A DNA stretch of 64,000 nt from Malania oleifera (lineage: Eukaryota; Streptophyta; Magnoliopsida; Santalales; Ximeniaceae). Positions 50,754 through 62,102 of the stretch are shown here, piece after piece. Every line of letters begins with the position of its first letter. Within the stretch, counting starts at the first letter, position 1. The stretch covers positions 79,964,931 through 80,028,930 of the forward strand of contig NC_080419.1 of assembly GCF_029873635.1 (NCBI RefSeq), given 5' to 3'. The translations under genes and the position numbers were made by a program. The notes below the pieces were generated by a model. It was not told where the DNA came from, ran no database searches, and saw nothing but the letters and a program-made list of their open reading frames with translations.

Positions 50754-52473
50754 ATGACTACATGCAACAGTCTTGGAGCCAACTCCAATGAGGTATTGTC
50801 CACTTTGGCCTGCTAAGCTCACGAATTTGTCCTATATAAGCGCCTCACTTAGTTGGAGCTCAAACCCTTCTTATAAGCCCAAGATCTCCTTAGTACACAT
50901 ATGATGTGAGACTGTGACAAGCTCTCCTGTCCAATCTATGACGTCCTCATCAACGTGATTTCCCTAGTAGGCTAGTACACATTCAACATGAGATGACAAG
51001 CTCTCTCGTCCAATCTCTAACGTCCTCATCAAAGTGGCTTACACCTTTGTGTAGGATTCACTCACATGATAGTATCCTCAAGGCAGATCCACTCACATGA
51101 TAGTACCCCCAAGGTGGATCCACTCATGTAATAGTACCCCCAACGCAAATCCACTCACATGATAGTACCCCCAGCGCAGTTTTGATACCAAATGTAATGA
51201 TCCTAGGCCCAACTCCAATGAGGTATTGTCCACTTTGGTCCACTGGCATCACAGGTTTGTCCTATATAAGGCACCTCACTTAGTTGGAGCCCAAACCTTT
51301 CTTATGAGTACAAGATCTCCGTAGTACACATCCGATGTGGAATGTCACACTCTCCTGTCCAATCTCTGACGTCCTTATCAACGTGATTTCCCAAGTACAC
51401 ATTCAATGTGAGCCCATAACACTACATCACGCAATTTTGAGCCTAAACCCATTGCTAGGGTTCAATCACCCAAGTCGGTTCACTCCCCACTACTAGACAA
51501 TTCACCACAAATTATGCCTTATACCAATTTCTAGCCTTCCAAAGGAGGGTGGAAGACACGCTCACCATGATCTTACAACAGAAAAAAGATCCTGTAAAAT
51601 ATGGGCCGGGGGCTATTCAAGCAAAAAACGACACCTAAGGGTAAGCTAGTGGCACTATATGAAGTTGCCTTGAAAATTTTAGATCCAATAAAGAAAGTAT
51701 ATGGGGACAATAGTTTGGGCATTAATGAGCAATGGTCCCAAGAATTGGAAGAAAAACTCAAGAAAATTGATCAACTGAAAAAACTAGTAAAAGAAGTTTG
51801 TAGCCAAACCTTAATAAGGAAACCTCAGCTAGATTTTCTTATCCCACCTTTACCAAGGAAATAATAGAGATCCCTCTATCCTATAAATTCAATATGTCCA
51901 ACATAGAAAGATATGATGGGCTATCAAATCCCCTAGACCACCTGGGCACCTTCAAAATGTTGATGCAATTGCAAGGTGAACCTGATGTCATTATATACTG
52001 AGCATTTGCGACAACCCTAAAAGGGGAATGCTAAAGCATGGTGCTGGAATTTGAAGTCTGGCTCGATTAGGTCTTTCTCTAAGATGGATCAACAATTTGT
52101 GGGGCATTTTGTCAACAACCGAAAAATGGCGAAGATTTCGTCCCACCTTATGAGCCTTCTTCAAGGAGAGGAAGAGACCGTGAAAGAGTTCATGTGTCGT
52201 TTTATCAATGCAACTCTAAAGATCAGAAACTTGGACCACAGATTAATAGTAGCCGCCTTAACAATGGCTTTGCAACCTTGTGACTTCCTAAATTCCATAA
52301 GGAAGAAACCTCCAACTGATATGGGAGAGCTAATCCCAGAGGAGGTTATCACCACAAAAAGAAGCAGATCAAATTTGAAGAGAAAACATACTAGAAGCAC
52401 TGATGAAATCGTCAAGGGAGGGGTAAGGAAACATACCTCTAATAAATACGTCCCTTCCAAGTATGGAGAATAA
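50754..52473 (+). pseudogene. Tat-type gag, broken and carrying a TRIM near its start
   Basis: It starts at ATG 50754 (MTT), is interrupted after codon 3 by the TRIM, and resumes at 51427 (SRNFEPKPIARVQSPKS), matching the start of the gag at 59629. Later pieces are NIERYDGLSNPLDHLGTFKM (51900-51960) and the retrotransposon gag core SGSIRSFSKMDQQFVGHF to LIVAALTMALQPCDFL (52057-52290), then KKPPTDMGELI. Stops (for example TAG near 51534) and frameshifts near 52000 and 52340 kill it. Gag forms the particle that packages element RNA. No protease, RT or integrase follows. Confidence 0.75.
50763..51421 (-). mobile_element. TRIM (terminal-repeat retrotransposon in miniature)
   Basis: A 659-bp element on the minus strand with a perfect 5-bp duplication CTACA (50758-50762 and 51422-51426). 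Its 229-bp 5' LTR (51193-51421) runs TGTTATGGGCTC to GGATCATTACA; the 3' LTR (about 50763-50993) is a diverged copy. After the 5' LTR comes TTTGGTATCAAAAC, matching the initiator-Met-type TGGTATCAGAGC priming site. The interior has three to four short GTGAGTGGATCYRC repeats. It has no coding capacity. It is not a Cassandra element, as I see no 5S-like sequence. Confidence 0.85.
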
Positions 52474-52559
52474 GAGAAGGGGAGAGAGACAATTTATAGG
52501 AGAAAACGAGATAGCACAGACCACGAGGCTTCATGAGATGCAAATCATGCTAAGAATAT

Positions 52560-53132
52560 CTACCCACAAAATGGGCAGTGCTCGGCAAAAAATTGGCCCA
52601 TCTGATAAGCACCACTCATGAGACCCGAAATGTAGATCTGATGAGCACCACTCATGAAATCCAAAAATGTCCATCAAAAGAATACCGCTCATGAGGCAAT
52701 AAGAGACATGCACTAATCAGCAAAAAAATGACTCGTCTGATGAGCACCACTCATGAGACAACGAGAAACAATCATTGCTCAACAAAAATTGGTCCATCTG
52801 ATGAACACCAATCATGAGGCCCAAAAATGCCCACCCAATAAGCACCTCTCATGATATCCAAAAAAGTTCATCTGATGAGCACCCCTCATAAGGCAACAAT
52901 AGATGAGCACTGCCCGGCAAAAAATTGGCTCATTTAATAAGCAACATTCATGAGACCAAAAAATGTCCATATAATGAGTATTGCTCGTGAGACAACGAGA
53001 GATGGGAATTGCTCGACAAAAAATTAGTCCATCTGATGAGCACCGCTCATAAGACCCAAAAATGTCCATTAATGAGCACCACTCATGAAGCAACAAGAAA
53101 CGGACATTACTTGGCAAAGTATTGGCCCCTCT
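52560..53132. repeat. Tandem array with ATGAGCACCACTCAT hairpin units
   Basis: About 13 diverged copies of a unit containing TCTGATGAGCACCACTCATG, alternating two tails (AGACCCAAAAATGTCC and AGGCAACAAGAGA). ATGAG and CTCAT can pair around CACCA. The array resumes at 54030-54085 after the hAT MITE. It occupies the place of pol and 3' UTR. Confidence 0.8.
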
Positions 53133-54029
53133 CATAGTTGTCAAATCAAGATTCGAATGGTGAATCAAAAATTCTATTTCGAAAATCAAGAATCAAATCA
53201 AATCACAAGATTTAGTAAACATTTCTTAAATCAATTCTAAATGACACACATATATTGATAAACAAGCAACAAGGAAAATAATAAAATACTTCTAAATTTT
53301 GACAATTAAAAAGAATCATATTTCTTGTGTATGACTTCCCCAAAGAAAAGAGAAGTAAGAAAATTGAGGTTAGAAATACTAATTAAATAATGAAATTTAT
53401 GATGTTTAGCGGAAGGAATCAAGAAAATAAAATAAAAAATTGAACTTTTGCAATTATCAACAATTTTAAAAAATATATATACATTTCATGTGTATTATTT
53501 CTAAGGCTAAAAAAGAAAAAAAAATTATTAACCTAAAAAAACGATAATAATTGAACAAACTACTAAAAGAACTAACTTTGGGATCTTAACAAGATAATGA
53601 AACATGAGTATCACCTTAGCTAGTGAGTGTTCCGCCCTTCTTCCCAATAGTAGAACACTATACTCCTAGAGTGAAGATTGGTTTTGTGAAGGCAACATAA
53701 GAACAAAAGTTCTATTTTCTCCTCTTTATAAGCACAAAACTGACATATACAAAGAATGGAAGGTAATCATGTAAAAATAAAAGCAATAAAAAAGAAACAA
53801 ATGTTGTTTTGGGTGTTTTGAAATAGTTAGATTTGTAAGGATATAATAGGTCTAGAATCGTGTGAATAAATAAATTCCGATCAATTCAATAGATTCACGA
53901 GGCAAGTCGATAGATTAAGCAATGATTCCGTTGTTCTTAGATTCGTTAGTAAGATTCGAATCAATTTGTTTTGAAATTGATACGAATTGTATGAATCGAA
54001 TCATAAATCATGAGATTCTAACAAGTATG
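53133..54029. mobile_element. hAT-type MITE (897 bp)
   Basis: Ends CATAGTTGTCAAATC and, inverted from the right, CATACTTGTTAGAATC. Imperfect 8-bp duplication GCCCCTCT (53125-53132) and GCTCCTTT (54030-54037). The terminus CATAGTTGTCAAA is nearly the same as the right end of the hAT element at 28614-32237, a possible source of its transposase. The interior is AT-rich with no gene; GATTCGAAT/ATTCGAATC words occur near both ends. Confidence 0.7.
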
Positions 54030-54176
54030 GCTCCTTTGATAAGCACAGCTCATGAGGCCTAAAGATATCCATCTAATGACTTAATCTAAATCTCGTGATA
54101 ATAAAAGGATTTATAGTAAATGCAATATATTCCCGAGCCAAAAAGGTAACTGTAAGACTCAAAAGTAGGGGGCAAC

Positions 54177-54595
54177 TAATATAACATAAAAGAGACCCTA
54201 ACATTAAACTCAACATTAATTTATGTAAGACCAAAGGCATCAAGGGATTAATGGAAAAGAGGTAACGATTGTTAAATAAAGCAGGGGGTTAGCACACCAA
54301 TCTTTACTCCTTAGTGTATCCAAAATGTAACCCGTGCAATACATTAGTAGGGAAACTAATAGGGAGATATCCCAAATGCCTAAAAAATGACCCTCTAAGG
54401 AAAGTAAGGGATCTCATCTCATCCTCACTCGTTTACTATTACGATCATATAATCCTTCCAAATTCTCTGACTTAGACATCAAAGTGATCCCTTGAAGTAC
54501 ACCACGGGTCCTCCAAACCGTTTTTCTCTCATTCTTGGCAAGTGATCGAAGTTGTGATTGATCCAAATTCTCTTGAAAAAATTTTGGCAGCAATA
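54177..54595 (+). repeat. 3' LTR of the gag-only element
   Basis: Aligns with 50280-50713, with scattered substitutions and small gaps. It ends GGCAGCAATA, then the duplication GTATC. The level of difference suggests an old insertion. Confidence 0.75.
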
Positions 54596-55080
54596 GTATC
54601 TTTCACAAATTTCAATATTTTCATCACTTTAAAGCCCTCCCACCCCTAAGCACGATAATCTCTCCACCACATCTTAATAATGTCCCTAAAAAAGGAGTGT
54701 GTCAACCACATATTCTCAAATCTAAATGGGGTATGGATCCACCAAATAAGATTAGAGTCTAAGAGCACCGAACACTGATCAAAGATTGACCTCACCAGAA
54801 CCTCTTGAAGAACATTCAGGAAAAAGTCTTCCCAAAAACTAGTGGATAGCAATCTATCAATCCAAGAGACATGTCTATCACCCAAAGCCACACCCATGTA
54901 AAGTTACCATTACTCAAGGAGACATCCCTAAGGCTGCCTCAGTTCCAAATGAAAAAAACCAAATATCTCATAAGAGATTCAAAGATCTGAAATATGATGT
55001 TCTGATTTGAGAAAAAACTCAGGCATAACACTCTTAATAATGGGCCCAAAACATGTTAATTCAAAAGTAAACATTTAAAT

Positions 55081-55981
55081 GTTCTGATCTGACGTGCTAG
55101 AATTTTATTTAGTTCTAGGAAACACTGAAACCGAAATACAGATACCAATACGTAAAACAGATATGGCAGGATATAGACCCAGTGATTTGCAATTTTGTGA
55201 AAATAAAGATACGACACAACTGGGATACCTTAATTAACATAATATACATACATATATAATAGACATGTTTTTTTTCTTTTTAAATTAGAAAAAAAAAATT
55301 TTAGGTAATTTTAATTTAAAATGAAATAGGCAGTGGACCAGTGGCCATTGGCAAGCACTCAAGCTAAATACAAAATTGATGTTTACTGGATGCATTTTTT
55401 TCCCTGCATCTACCCACCTAGTAACTAGCAGTCCCCTTTTAATTTTTGAAACGCTGAAACATCAGTTTTGTGTTTAACCTTTCAAACACCGAAACACCAA
55501 TTTTGCATTTAGCTTTTCAAAGACGTAAACCCCTTCTTGTGCTTCGGAACTTCAATCATAACCTGCGAACTAGTGAAGAATAGGTAAGGAGATGGAGACG
55601 AGGGAGGGAATGCGGAGGGGGGGAATGAGCGACTCACGTTGAGCAAAGAACAGGCTTCAAGCCTTCGAGAGAGAAGAGGCTTCGAGGCTGGGAGAAAGGT
55701 TCGTCGGCAAGGATGAGAGAGGATGGCGTTGCGACTCGCGCTAGTGTTCCGAGGAATCTCTTTATGAAGGCCTAGTTGTCCGACGAACAGGGCGAAGAAG
55801 GCTGCGAGGGTTGGAGAGGTTCGACGGCCAGAATAGGGGCGGATGATGTCGCCACTCGCCAGGCACCCTAGGGCTCCAACGAAGCTTTCGCTGGTCACTT
55901 CAATTGAGTTTTTCCCATTTTAATATTATTTTATAATAAAATATTAAATAATACTTTATTTGAGAAAAAATTCCTCATAAC
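55081..55981. other. Unassigned region
   Basis: Contains two diverged copies of a segment with AAACRCYGAAACAYCARTTTTG (55447-55510, written in IUPAC code). A GC-rich stretch follows at 55560-55900 that can be read on the minus strand as a 129-codon Ser/Pro-rich frame (55509-55898). I do not recognise that frame and suspect a captured or non-coding GC-rich sequence. Confidence 0.35.
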
Positions 55982-56287
55982 TAGGGGTGGCAAAACGGGC
56001 GGGTGGGCCGGGTTTGAGCGGGTCGCCAACAGGCTGGGTCGTAAACGGATCGGGTCTTTAACGGGTCGAGGTTAAACGGGTGCCAATCATATAAACCCTA
56101 ACCCGCCTGTTTATTAAACGGGCGGATCGCGGGTTACCCATTTAAAAAAATATATTATTTTAAAATTTTAAAACCCCAAATTACAGCACATCTCTCTCTT
56201 ATTTATTTAAAAAATTAAAGCCCCATATTACAGCACATCTCTCTCTCTCTCTCATGGTTGAAGGGGAATTAAACTTCCTCACTTGTC

Positions 56288-56348
<61 letters not shown>

Positions 56349-57039
56349 GCTCTCTCTCTCGGCTTCCTCACTTATCAGATTCAAACAAAATCAGTATACC
56401 ATTAAGCCAGTAAGCCTGAATGACCACGAGTCAGCTGGAGACGGAGACGGAAACTAGGACGAAGACGGCAACGAGCCCCAAGAATGACCAGATTTGTTAT
56501 GGCAGATCAGACCAAACATGAGTGGAGAACTGCGAAGTCAAAGTTCAAACTGACCTGCGAGGCTACGAGGTTGAAATTGCGAGAGTCGAGGGCTTAAGAG
56601 GAGAGAGGATATGCCGCAGGAGAGGAGGTTATCTGCGAGAGAGAGGCGGAGCCGTGGAGTCGGGGTTGGGATTTTGTGGGAGAGGGAAGGATACTGCAAC
56701 TCTGCAACTGGGATGATTGATGAAGATGGCCGCCAATCTCCCACGCGACGAAGCAGAAGGAACGAAGGTAGTGAAAGCCAGCGAGAGGCGGCTTCGGCCA
56801 CAAGAAAATTTAGGGTTTCATGGAGTAAAGTTAATGTATAATATATATATAGGAATATGAGCAAAATAAACGGGTCACCCAATGGGTGACCCGGCCCCGA
56901 ACCCAGTTGACCCGTTTATAAACGGGTCAACCCGTCACCCGCCCGTTTATTAAACGGATTGACTTTCTTAAACCCGAGCCCGTTTAAAATGGACGGGTCC
57001 AGGTGACCCAACGGGTTATGACCCGTTTTGCCACCCCTA
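55982..57039. mobile_element. hAT-type non-autonomous element (1.06 kb)
   Basis: Perfect terminal inverted repeat TAGGGGTGGCAAAACGGG and a perfect 8-bp duplication CTCATAAC (55974-55981 and 57040-57047). Both subterminal regions are full of ACGGGT/ACCCGT words. The middle has a (TC)n run at 56291-56345 and GC-rich sequence with no convincing gene. The perfect repeats suggest it is the youngest insertion in this part. Confidence 0.9.
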
Positions 57040-57047
57040 CTCATAAC

Positions 57048-58539
57048 TTGCTTTTGATCCAACAAGATTTGTTTGAAAAATTAAGCAGCGTTGAACTCAT
57101 GGCAAATCTCGCTGAAACATCTAATGAGATTTGCTTGGGAATAAATTTTAATGCATGGCAGATTTCATCGGACCATGAGCGACTATGCATGCATTTTTTT
57201 TTGTAAATTAAAAATTTTTAAGTATTTCATTTTCTTTTTATGTTTTCAAGATTTTTGAACAATTAATTTATATTTTAATGTGATAAAAATGAAGAAAAAA
57301 GTTATTCTTCAATTTGTTGAGATGGAGATTTTTCAACATCCTACCATTGTCTATAAATTATTTGAGTTTAACAATTCTAGAATTAAGAAAATTTTGGTGG
57401 CTCAATGGTGGGATAAACTTATTAATTTCATACATGTCACTCTTTTTTTGTTCGTCGAATTATTCTACTTCAATCTTCAATAAACTGGTACCGATATTGC
57501 GTTTATTCTAAGAAGCTTTGTGAATAGTGTCAATATAGTTGTAAAATCAAATGATATTGCATCAATAGTCAACATACCATATGAAGGAATTGGTTATCTC
57601 GAAAATGTTAAAAAAAAAAAAATGAAATCCATCAAAAATATTTTTGGAAGTTTTAGAGTTACACTAGAGGCTTCTTTTCTTAGTGATGAAAACAAAGTTA
57701 TCTACAACATCATTGTCAATGTTATATTGAAAGAAACATCTACCCTTATGTTCTTATGGGCACTCATAAAGAAATATCAAATTAACTTTCTTATATTCAT
57801 GTTAAATTATATGTTTGTTGCAACTAGAAAGAAAACAACATTTCTACCCCATGATCATATGGTGTGTCACATTCTTTAGGGAAATGAAAGTTAAGTCTAA
57901 TGATTTTCAACTTCTCTCCATCCATCCATATATATATATATTATTTGGTTGATATGGGATTTGGATTGGCTCTAGATGAGAAAAGAAGGAAGAATCAAAT
58001 GTGTCTCAGCTGATATCAATGCAATACATTGATATCTACATTCTAATTTTTTAAATCAGCTACATTTATGCAATACATTGATATCTACATTCCAATTTTT
58101 TAAATCATTTATATTGAAGATTTGCAATTCTTTAAATACAATGTAAGCAAAAGATTACCTAATATTTTTTTTGTTAAGAATATAGTCGTTTGAACATCTG
58201 CTACCTTCTTAAATTTATTTTAAAAATAAAATTATATTTTTGTATAAAGAAGATCAAAAGACATATTCAGCTAATTTTGATATCAAAAAAGAATATTTTA
58301 TTATAAGCCCAAAGTCAACTTTGTCAATAATATCAAGTAAGTATTTAGCGTGGTGCGGGCGTCCAATTATATACAGAATCATTGCTGTAAAAATTTCAAA
58401 AGAATCTCCTTTTAAAAAATGATCATATCTCATCCATGCACCTGTTAAAAGAAAAATTTTTTCCTAAACAATCGATGACAGTATGTTCACAAATTTCATT
58501 CTCAACTTTCATACCCATTCAAAGTATCACATTTATCCT
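57048..58539. other. AT-rich region, no gene recognised
   Basis: Several 60-119 codon frames exist (for example 57520-57879), with lysine/isoleucine-rich composition and no known motif. TGCAATACATTGATATCTAC is repeated at about 58018 and 58069. Probably decayed transposon DNA. Confidence 0.3.
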
Positions 58540-58625
58540 TGGGTCAACTTTCCTAAACCCGAACCTGTTTTAAACAGACGGGTCACAGGTGACCCGACAA
58601 GTCATGATGCGTTTTGCCAGCTCTA
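58540..58625. mobile_element. Truncated right end of a relative of the 55982-57039 element
   Basis: Reads GGGTCAACTTTCCTAAACCC, ACGGGTCACAGGTGACCCG and GCGTTTTGCCAGCTCTA, a worn match to 56960-57039. No left end was found nearby. Confidence 0.6.
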
Positions 58626-59159
58626 ATTAAGACCCACACAAATGAGAGGTACACTTTAATATGGGTCCTATATCTTTTTATCATATCTTATATTTTCAAA
58701 AAAATTTAATGTTACTATATTTAAATTGTGTTACAATAACATATTATGTTTAAATTTATAGTTTAAAAACAAAATATAAATATCATTTATAAATAACTTT
58801 GAATATTCATATTTTAATATTTACAAATTAAATTTTGATTATATGTTATTAATTTTATTTAATTAAAATTTCTAAATTTAATTAAGAATTATAAAATATT
58901 TTAAGCTATTATACTTATGCAATTACATGTTGTTCAAGTGGAATATATATAGTATCATATAAATTGGCTAGAGCCATTATTTTTGGTTGATCTTATATAT
59001 TTTATACTTCTATAGCACAAAATAAGAATTGAGGGCATATGTATTACTCATAGATGAATAAAACTTATATTTCTAGCATAAAAATTTTCTAAAAAATTTC
59101 AATAATCATTAATAAGGCAAAAATATATCAGTTAATAAAAGGAAGTCAACATCTAACAA
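58626..59159. other. AT-rich spacer
   Basis: No gene or element recognised. Confidence 0.3.
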
Positions 59160-60067
59160 TCACTCCCCAAGTCAAACCTTATGGCGAGAGCAATCAATTC
59201 CAACTCAATAAAGAGGGGAGAGATCCACGCTGATGCCTTAAACGCTCGGAGTGACACATGCTGACGCATTATGACCCGGGAGCGATCCATGCCCCCACAT
59301 CACAATGACGAATCACCTCAAGGGTCAACCCTCGCCACTATAAAGAGGGGGACGCAAACAAGCGAAGGTATCGCATTTTTAACTCACTTTTACTGTTACA
59401 TTCAACCTCTTTGAAGCATTCCCCTTACTTAGACATCGGAGTAATCCCTTAGAGTACACCCCGGGTCCTCCAAGCTTGTTTTGCTTTCACCCTTTTCAGG
59501 TCATCGGAAGTGAGAGAGCACTCTTGCAAGTCATCACCATTTTTTTCCCGCAACAGCTGGTCCCATATGTGGGAATTGCTTCTAAGAGGTGCTCATTTTG
59601 CTCTCGACCTCCGACACTCAAATAAATAATGACAATCATTCACGGCTCAAGTTATGGCCTAGCCGCTAAAAAAGAATCACCCCAGTCTATTCACTCCACA
59701 CTCGTAGAACATTCGAGATCACCAGGAGGAATTTCTTGCCTTCCAAAAGAAAACGTAGGATATGTTCAACCTACTCTTGCAACAAAAGAGTCAACAAGAG
59801 CATGTCCCCCACCAATGACAAGTTAGCCCCAACCCACCTAAGAAAGCATAGAAACTAAAGGAGAGTGAGGAAAAACTAACCTCACTAAGAAAGTGGAAGA
59901 TGCGAACAGTGTAGGAGTCAATGAGCAAAGATCGACCGATTTAGAGGAAAGGATTAAGAAAATAGACCAAATTGAGAAGATTATGAAAGAGGGCCAAACC
60001 AACCCCTTCTACAGGGAAGCCTCTCTAAGATCCTCGGAGCTGCCATTCACCAAAGAAGTGATGGAGG

Positions 60068-62102
60068 TGTAACGACTTGCTTAATTAACATGATTTTTTT
60101 TCCACTGTAATAATTATCATACTCTGATACCATAACATTATCCTAAGCAGCGAGAAGCATAATACAAATAAACATTTCCATACATAATGATATACCATAC
60201 TGTACAATACTAGAGTGCTATCATGTTTCCCAAAAGAATATATACATGTGATCCTAAATCCCCAAAATTGCCCTCAGCTAGCTAAGGCAAATACAAAAAC
60301 CCTCCACTGTACTCACTTTGCTATCAGGGCACCACAGACGCCCCTCTACCTGCGAGCCTGATCTGCTCGCCTACCTGGATCACCTGAAAAAGGTTTCAAC
60401 ACTGGGATGAACCAACGCTCAGTAAGACGATATATGCTATTACTAGTGTGTGACAAATGAGTCATCATATCATAAAGATCCGTTTCCATATAATCATGTA
60501 TATCTGGATCTATAAATACAGTACAAATCATAATATTCATTACCATTTTCATGTCATTTAACACATTTGTATTTAAGTTACTATTCAGAATACTTCTAAC
60601 ATACATAAGTAATTCCCTAGTCTCTGTAAATCATAATATACATAATAATAACTGTAAACTTTCCCCTGTGGATATCTATATGTCATGATTTAACCCCTCA
60701 TGACAGGGTTGTGCGACCCGTAGGCGAGATCTACACTGGCTGGCCGACCAGGTAAATTACGATACTCCCTCGGTCAATCTGCCCACCTCTACCCATATCT
60801 GATGGGGAGCCTATCCACGTCAAGGGCACTATACAATCAACCTACAACCTATTATCTGAATAGGCGGTTGCACTCTGTAAACTGTATACTGCATGTAGCT
60901 ACGGTACCGTGCTATGTAAACTGTATGGTCCAACAAGGTCTGATACTATATACATATTCATATATATACTCTTTCACTGTTTTCATCATGTTTTCAAAAT
61001 TACCATAATGCTATCTTTCTGTTATGTACATACTATAACTATAGCATCTCGATGCTATCTCTGTATAATTATCTATATATTCTACAAATACTCTGTCTGT
61101 ATACTTTGAATGTTATGGTAATAGAAAACATGGCATGCTTTAAACTCTATAAATCATAATACTGGAACTACGTAATCATAATACTATATCCGTAATTCGT
61201 ATAATCATGGTATTAAAATCCGTAAAATCATGGTACTGTAATTCACATAATCATAGCACTAAAATACATAAAATGGTGTAACTACAATTCATAAAACATA
61301 CTCCCATACTACATACATATTCTCAAGTCACACCATAATTGAGTACATAATTTTCATAAATAAATACACTGTATAATATTTAGCAATTTCCTAGCATAGC
61401 ATATATCTCTTACTTTATCTCTGAAAAACCCCTACTGCACTCTAGCCCGATACCCGTAGGGCCTCCTACAAAACACCCTGAAACCAATATTTGTCAGAAC
61501 TAAACATCAGTATTTTTCTACTTGTATCATTTCCTATAACTACCACAAGGCCAAAAGGAGACTAGAAGGCCTAACCCTAAATTTGGGATGATTTCCAACT
61601 CCGATTTCCCGACGATCCGCTCTGGTAGATGCGTGGAGAACTTCGCCAAGAGCGTCGTGGTAGCTTCGGATGGTCGATTCGGCGACTAATGGGGCCGAAA
61701 ATGAAGAGAGAAGGGAGAGAGAGTCGTAGGAGAGAGAGAGCGGCGAGAGAATTGATAAAAATCCCGGTTTTCCTCCTTTTATACTGTTAGATTCGTCGAC
61801 GAGCCATGTCACTTCGTCGATGAATCTTTAGTAATTTCGTTGACGAAGCCCTGTATTCGTCGACGAAATTCAGACCGCCCTAGACCCTCTCTCGGTATTT
61901 TCTCATCGATGAAATCCTTAAGGCCTTCGTCGACGAAACCCTATATTCATCAACGAAGCCCGATAATTTTCTAAAATTTTGATTATTTAATATTATCTCC
62001 AAAATGTAATGTCGTCAATGAAGTCTACGACCTCCATTTGTTTCTGTTTTTATTTTCTCTCCCTCTTATTATTAAAATATTATTATTCTTCGGGTCACTA
62101 CA
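60068..62102 (-). mobile_element. Solo LTR (2.0 kb) on the minus strand
   Basis: Runs on the minus strand from TGTAGTGACCCGAAG (62102) to AAGTCGTTACA (60068), flanked by a perfect 5-bp duplication GGAGG (60063-60067 and 62103-62107). A minus-strand promoter, AGTATAAAAGGAGG, lies at about 61784-61771, followed by a CT-rich leader. The TGTARNGACCCG start recalls Ty3/gypsy LTRs; the lineage is uncertain. The minus-strand frame 61812-61540 is leader, not a gene. Confidence 0.85.
61788..62035. repeat. TTCGTCGACGAA palindrome array in the solo LTR
   Basis: Eight perfect or slightly altered copies of TTCGTCGACGAA (near 61793, 61814, 61837, 61855, 61903, 61927, 61948 and 62010), just upstream of the minus-strand TATA box. 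Confidence 0.8.

Larger units (their letters stand above)
50280..54595 (+). mobile_element. Tat-type LTR retrotransposon with gag only (TR-GAG-like)
   Basis: Two direct LTRs (50280-50713 and 54177-54595), a primer-binding site and a degenerate gag, but no pol. The space where pol should be is a tandem-repeat array. Target-site duplications are GTACC (50275-50279) and GTATC (54596-54600). A purine tract, AAAAGTAGGGGGCAAC, lies just before the 3' LTR. It carries a TRIM (50763-51421) and a hAT MITE (53133-54029), and is itself inserted in an L1 LINE. Gag-only plant elements have been called TR-GAG; they depend on enzymes of a related full element such as the one at 59160-63895. Confidence 0.8.
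49870..55080 (-). pseudogene. L1 LINE ORF2 remnant, interrupted by an LTR element at 50280-54595
   Basis: Minus strand. The right block (about 55080-54596) gives the end of the endonuclease: SLSNGNFTW, DRHVSWIDRLLSTSFWEDFF and PFRFENMWL. The left block (50279-49870) gives the linker to RT: KKEEFGNTKEQK and QKSRISWGKEGT. Removing the LTR element and one copy of its 5-bp duplication restores one L1 frame across the junction, apart from a single TAG. The RT itself is missing. Confidence 0.75.

Noticed and set aside
50763-51421. Cassandra-type TRIM
   Set aside because: Cassandra LTRs carry a 5S rRNA-like sequence; none is seen here.
52560-53130. Hammerhead ribozymes in the CTGATGAG repeats
   Set aside because: CUGAUGA is present, but the sequence after it does not pair with bases just before a GAAA box, so stem II cannot form. 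GAAA itself is present in only a few units.
55509-55898. 129-codon minus-strand frame as a host gene
   Set aside because: No recognisable domain, no splice partner, and a GC-rich sequence that opens frames by chance.
56199-56457. Open frames of Arg-Glu or Ser-Leu repeats
   Set aside because: They are translations of a (TC)n microsatellite inside a MITE.
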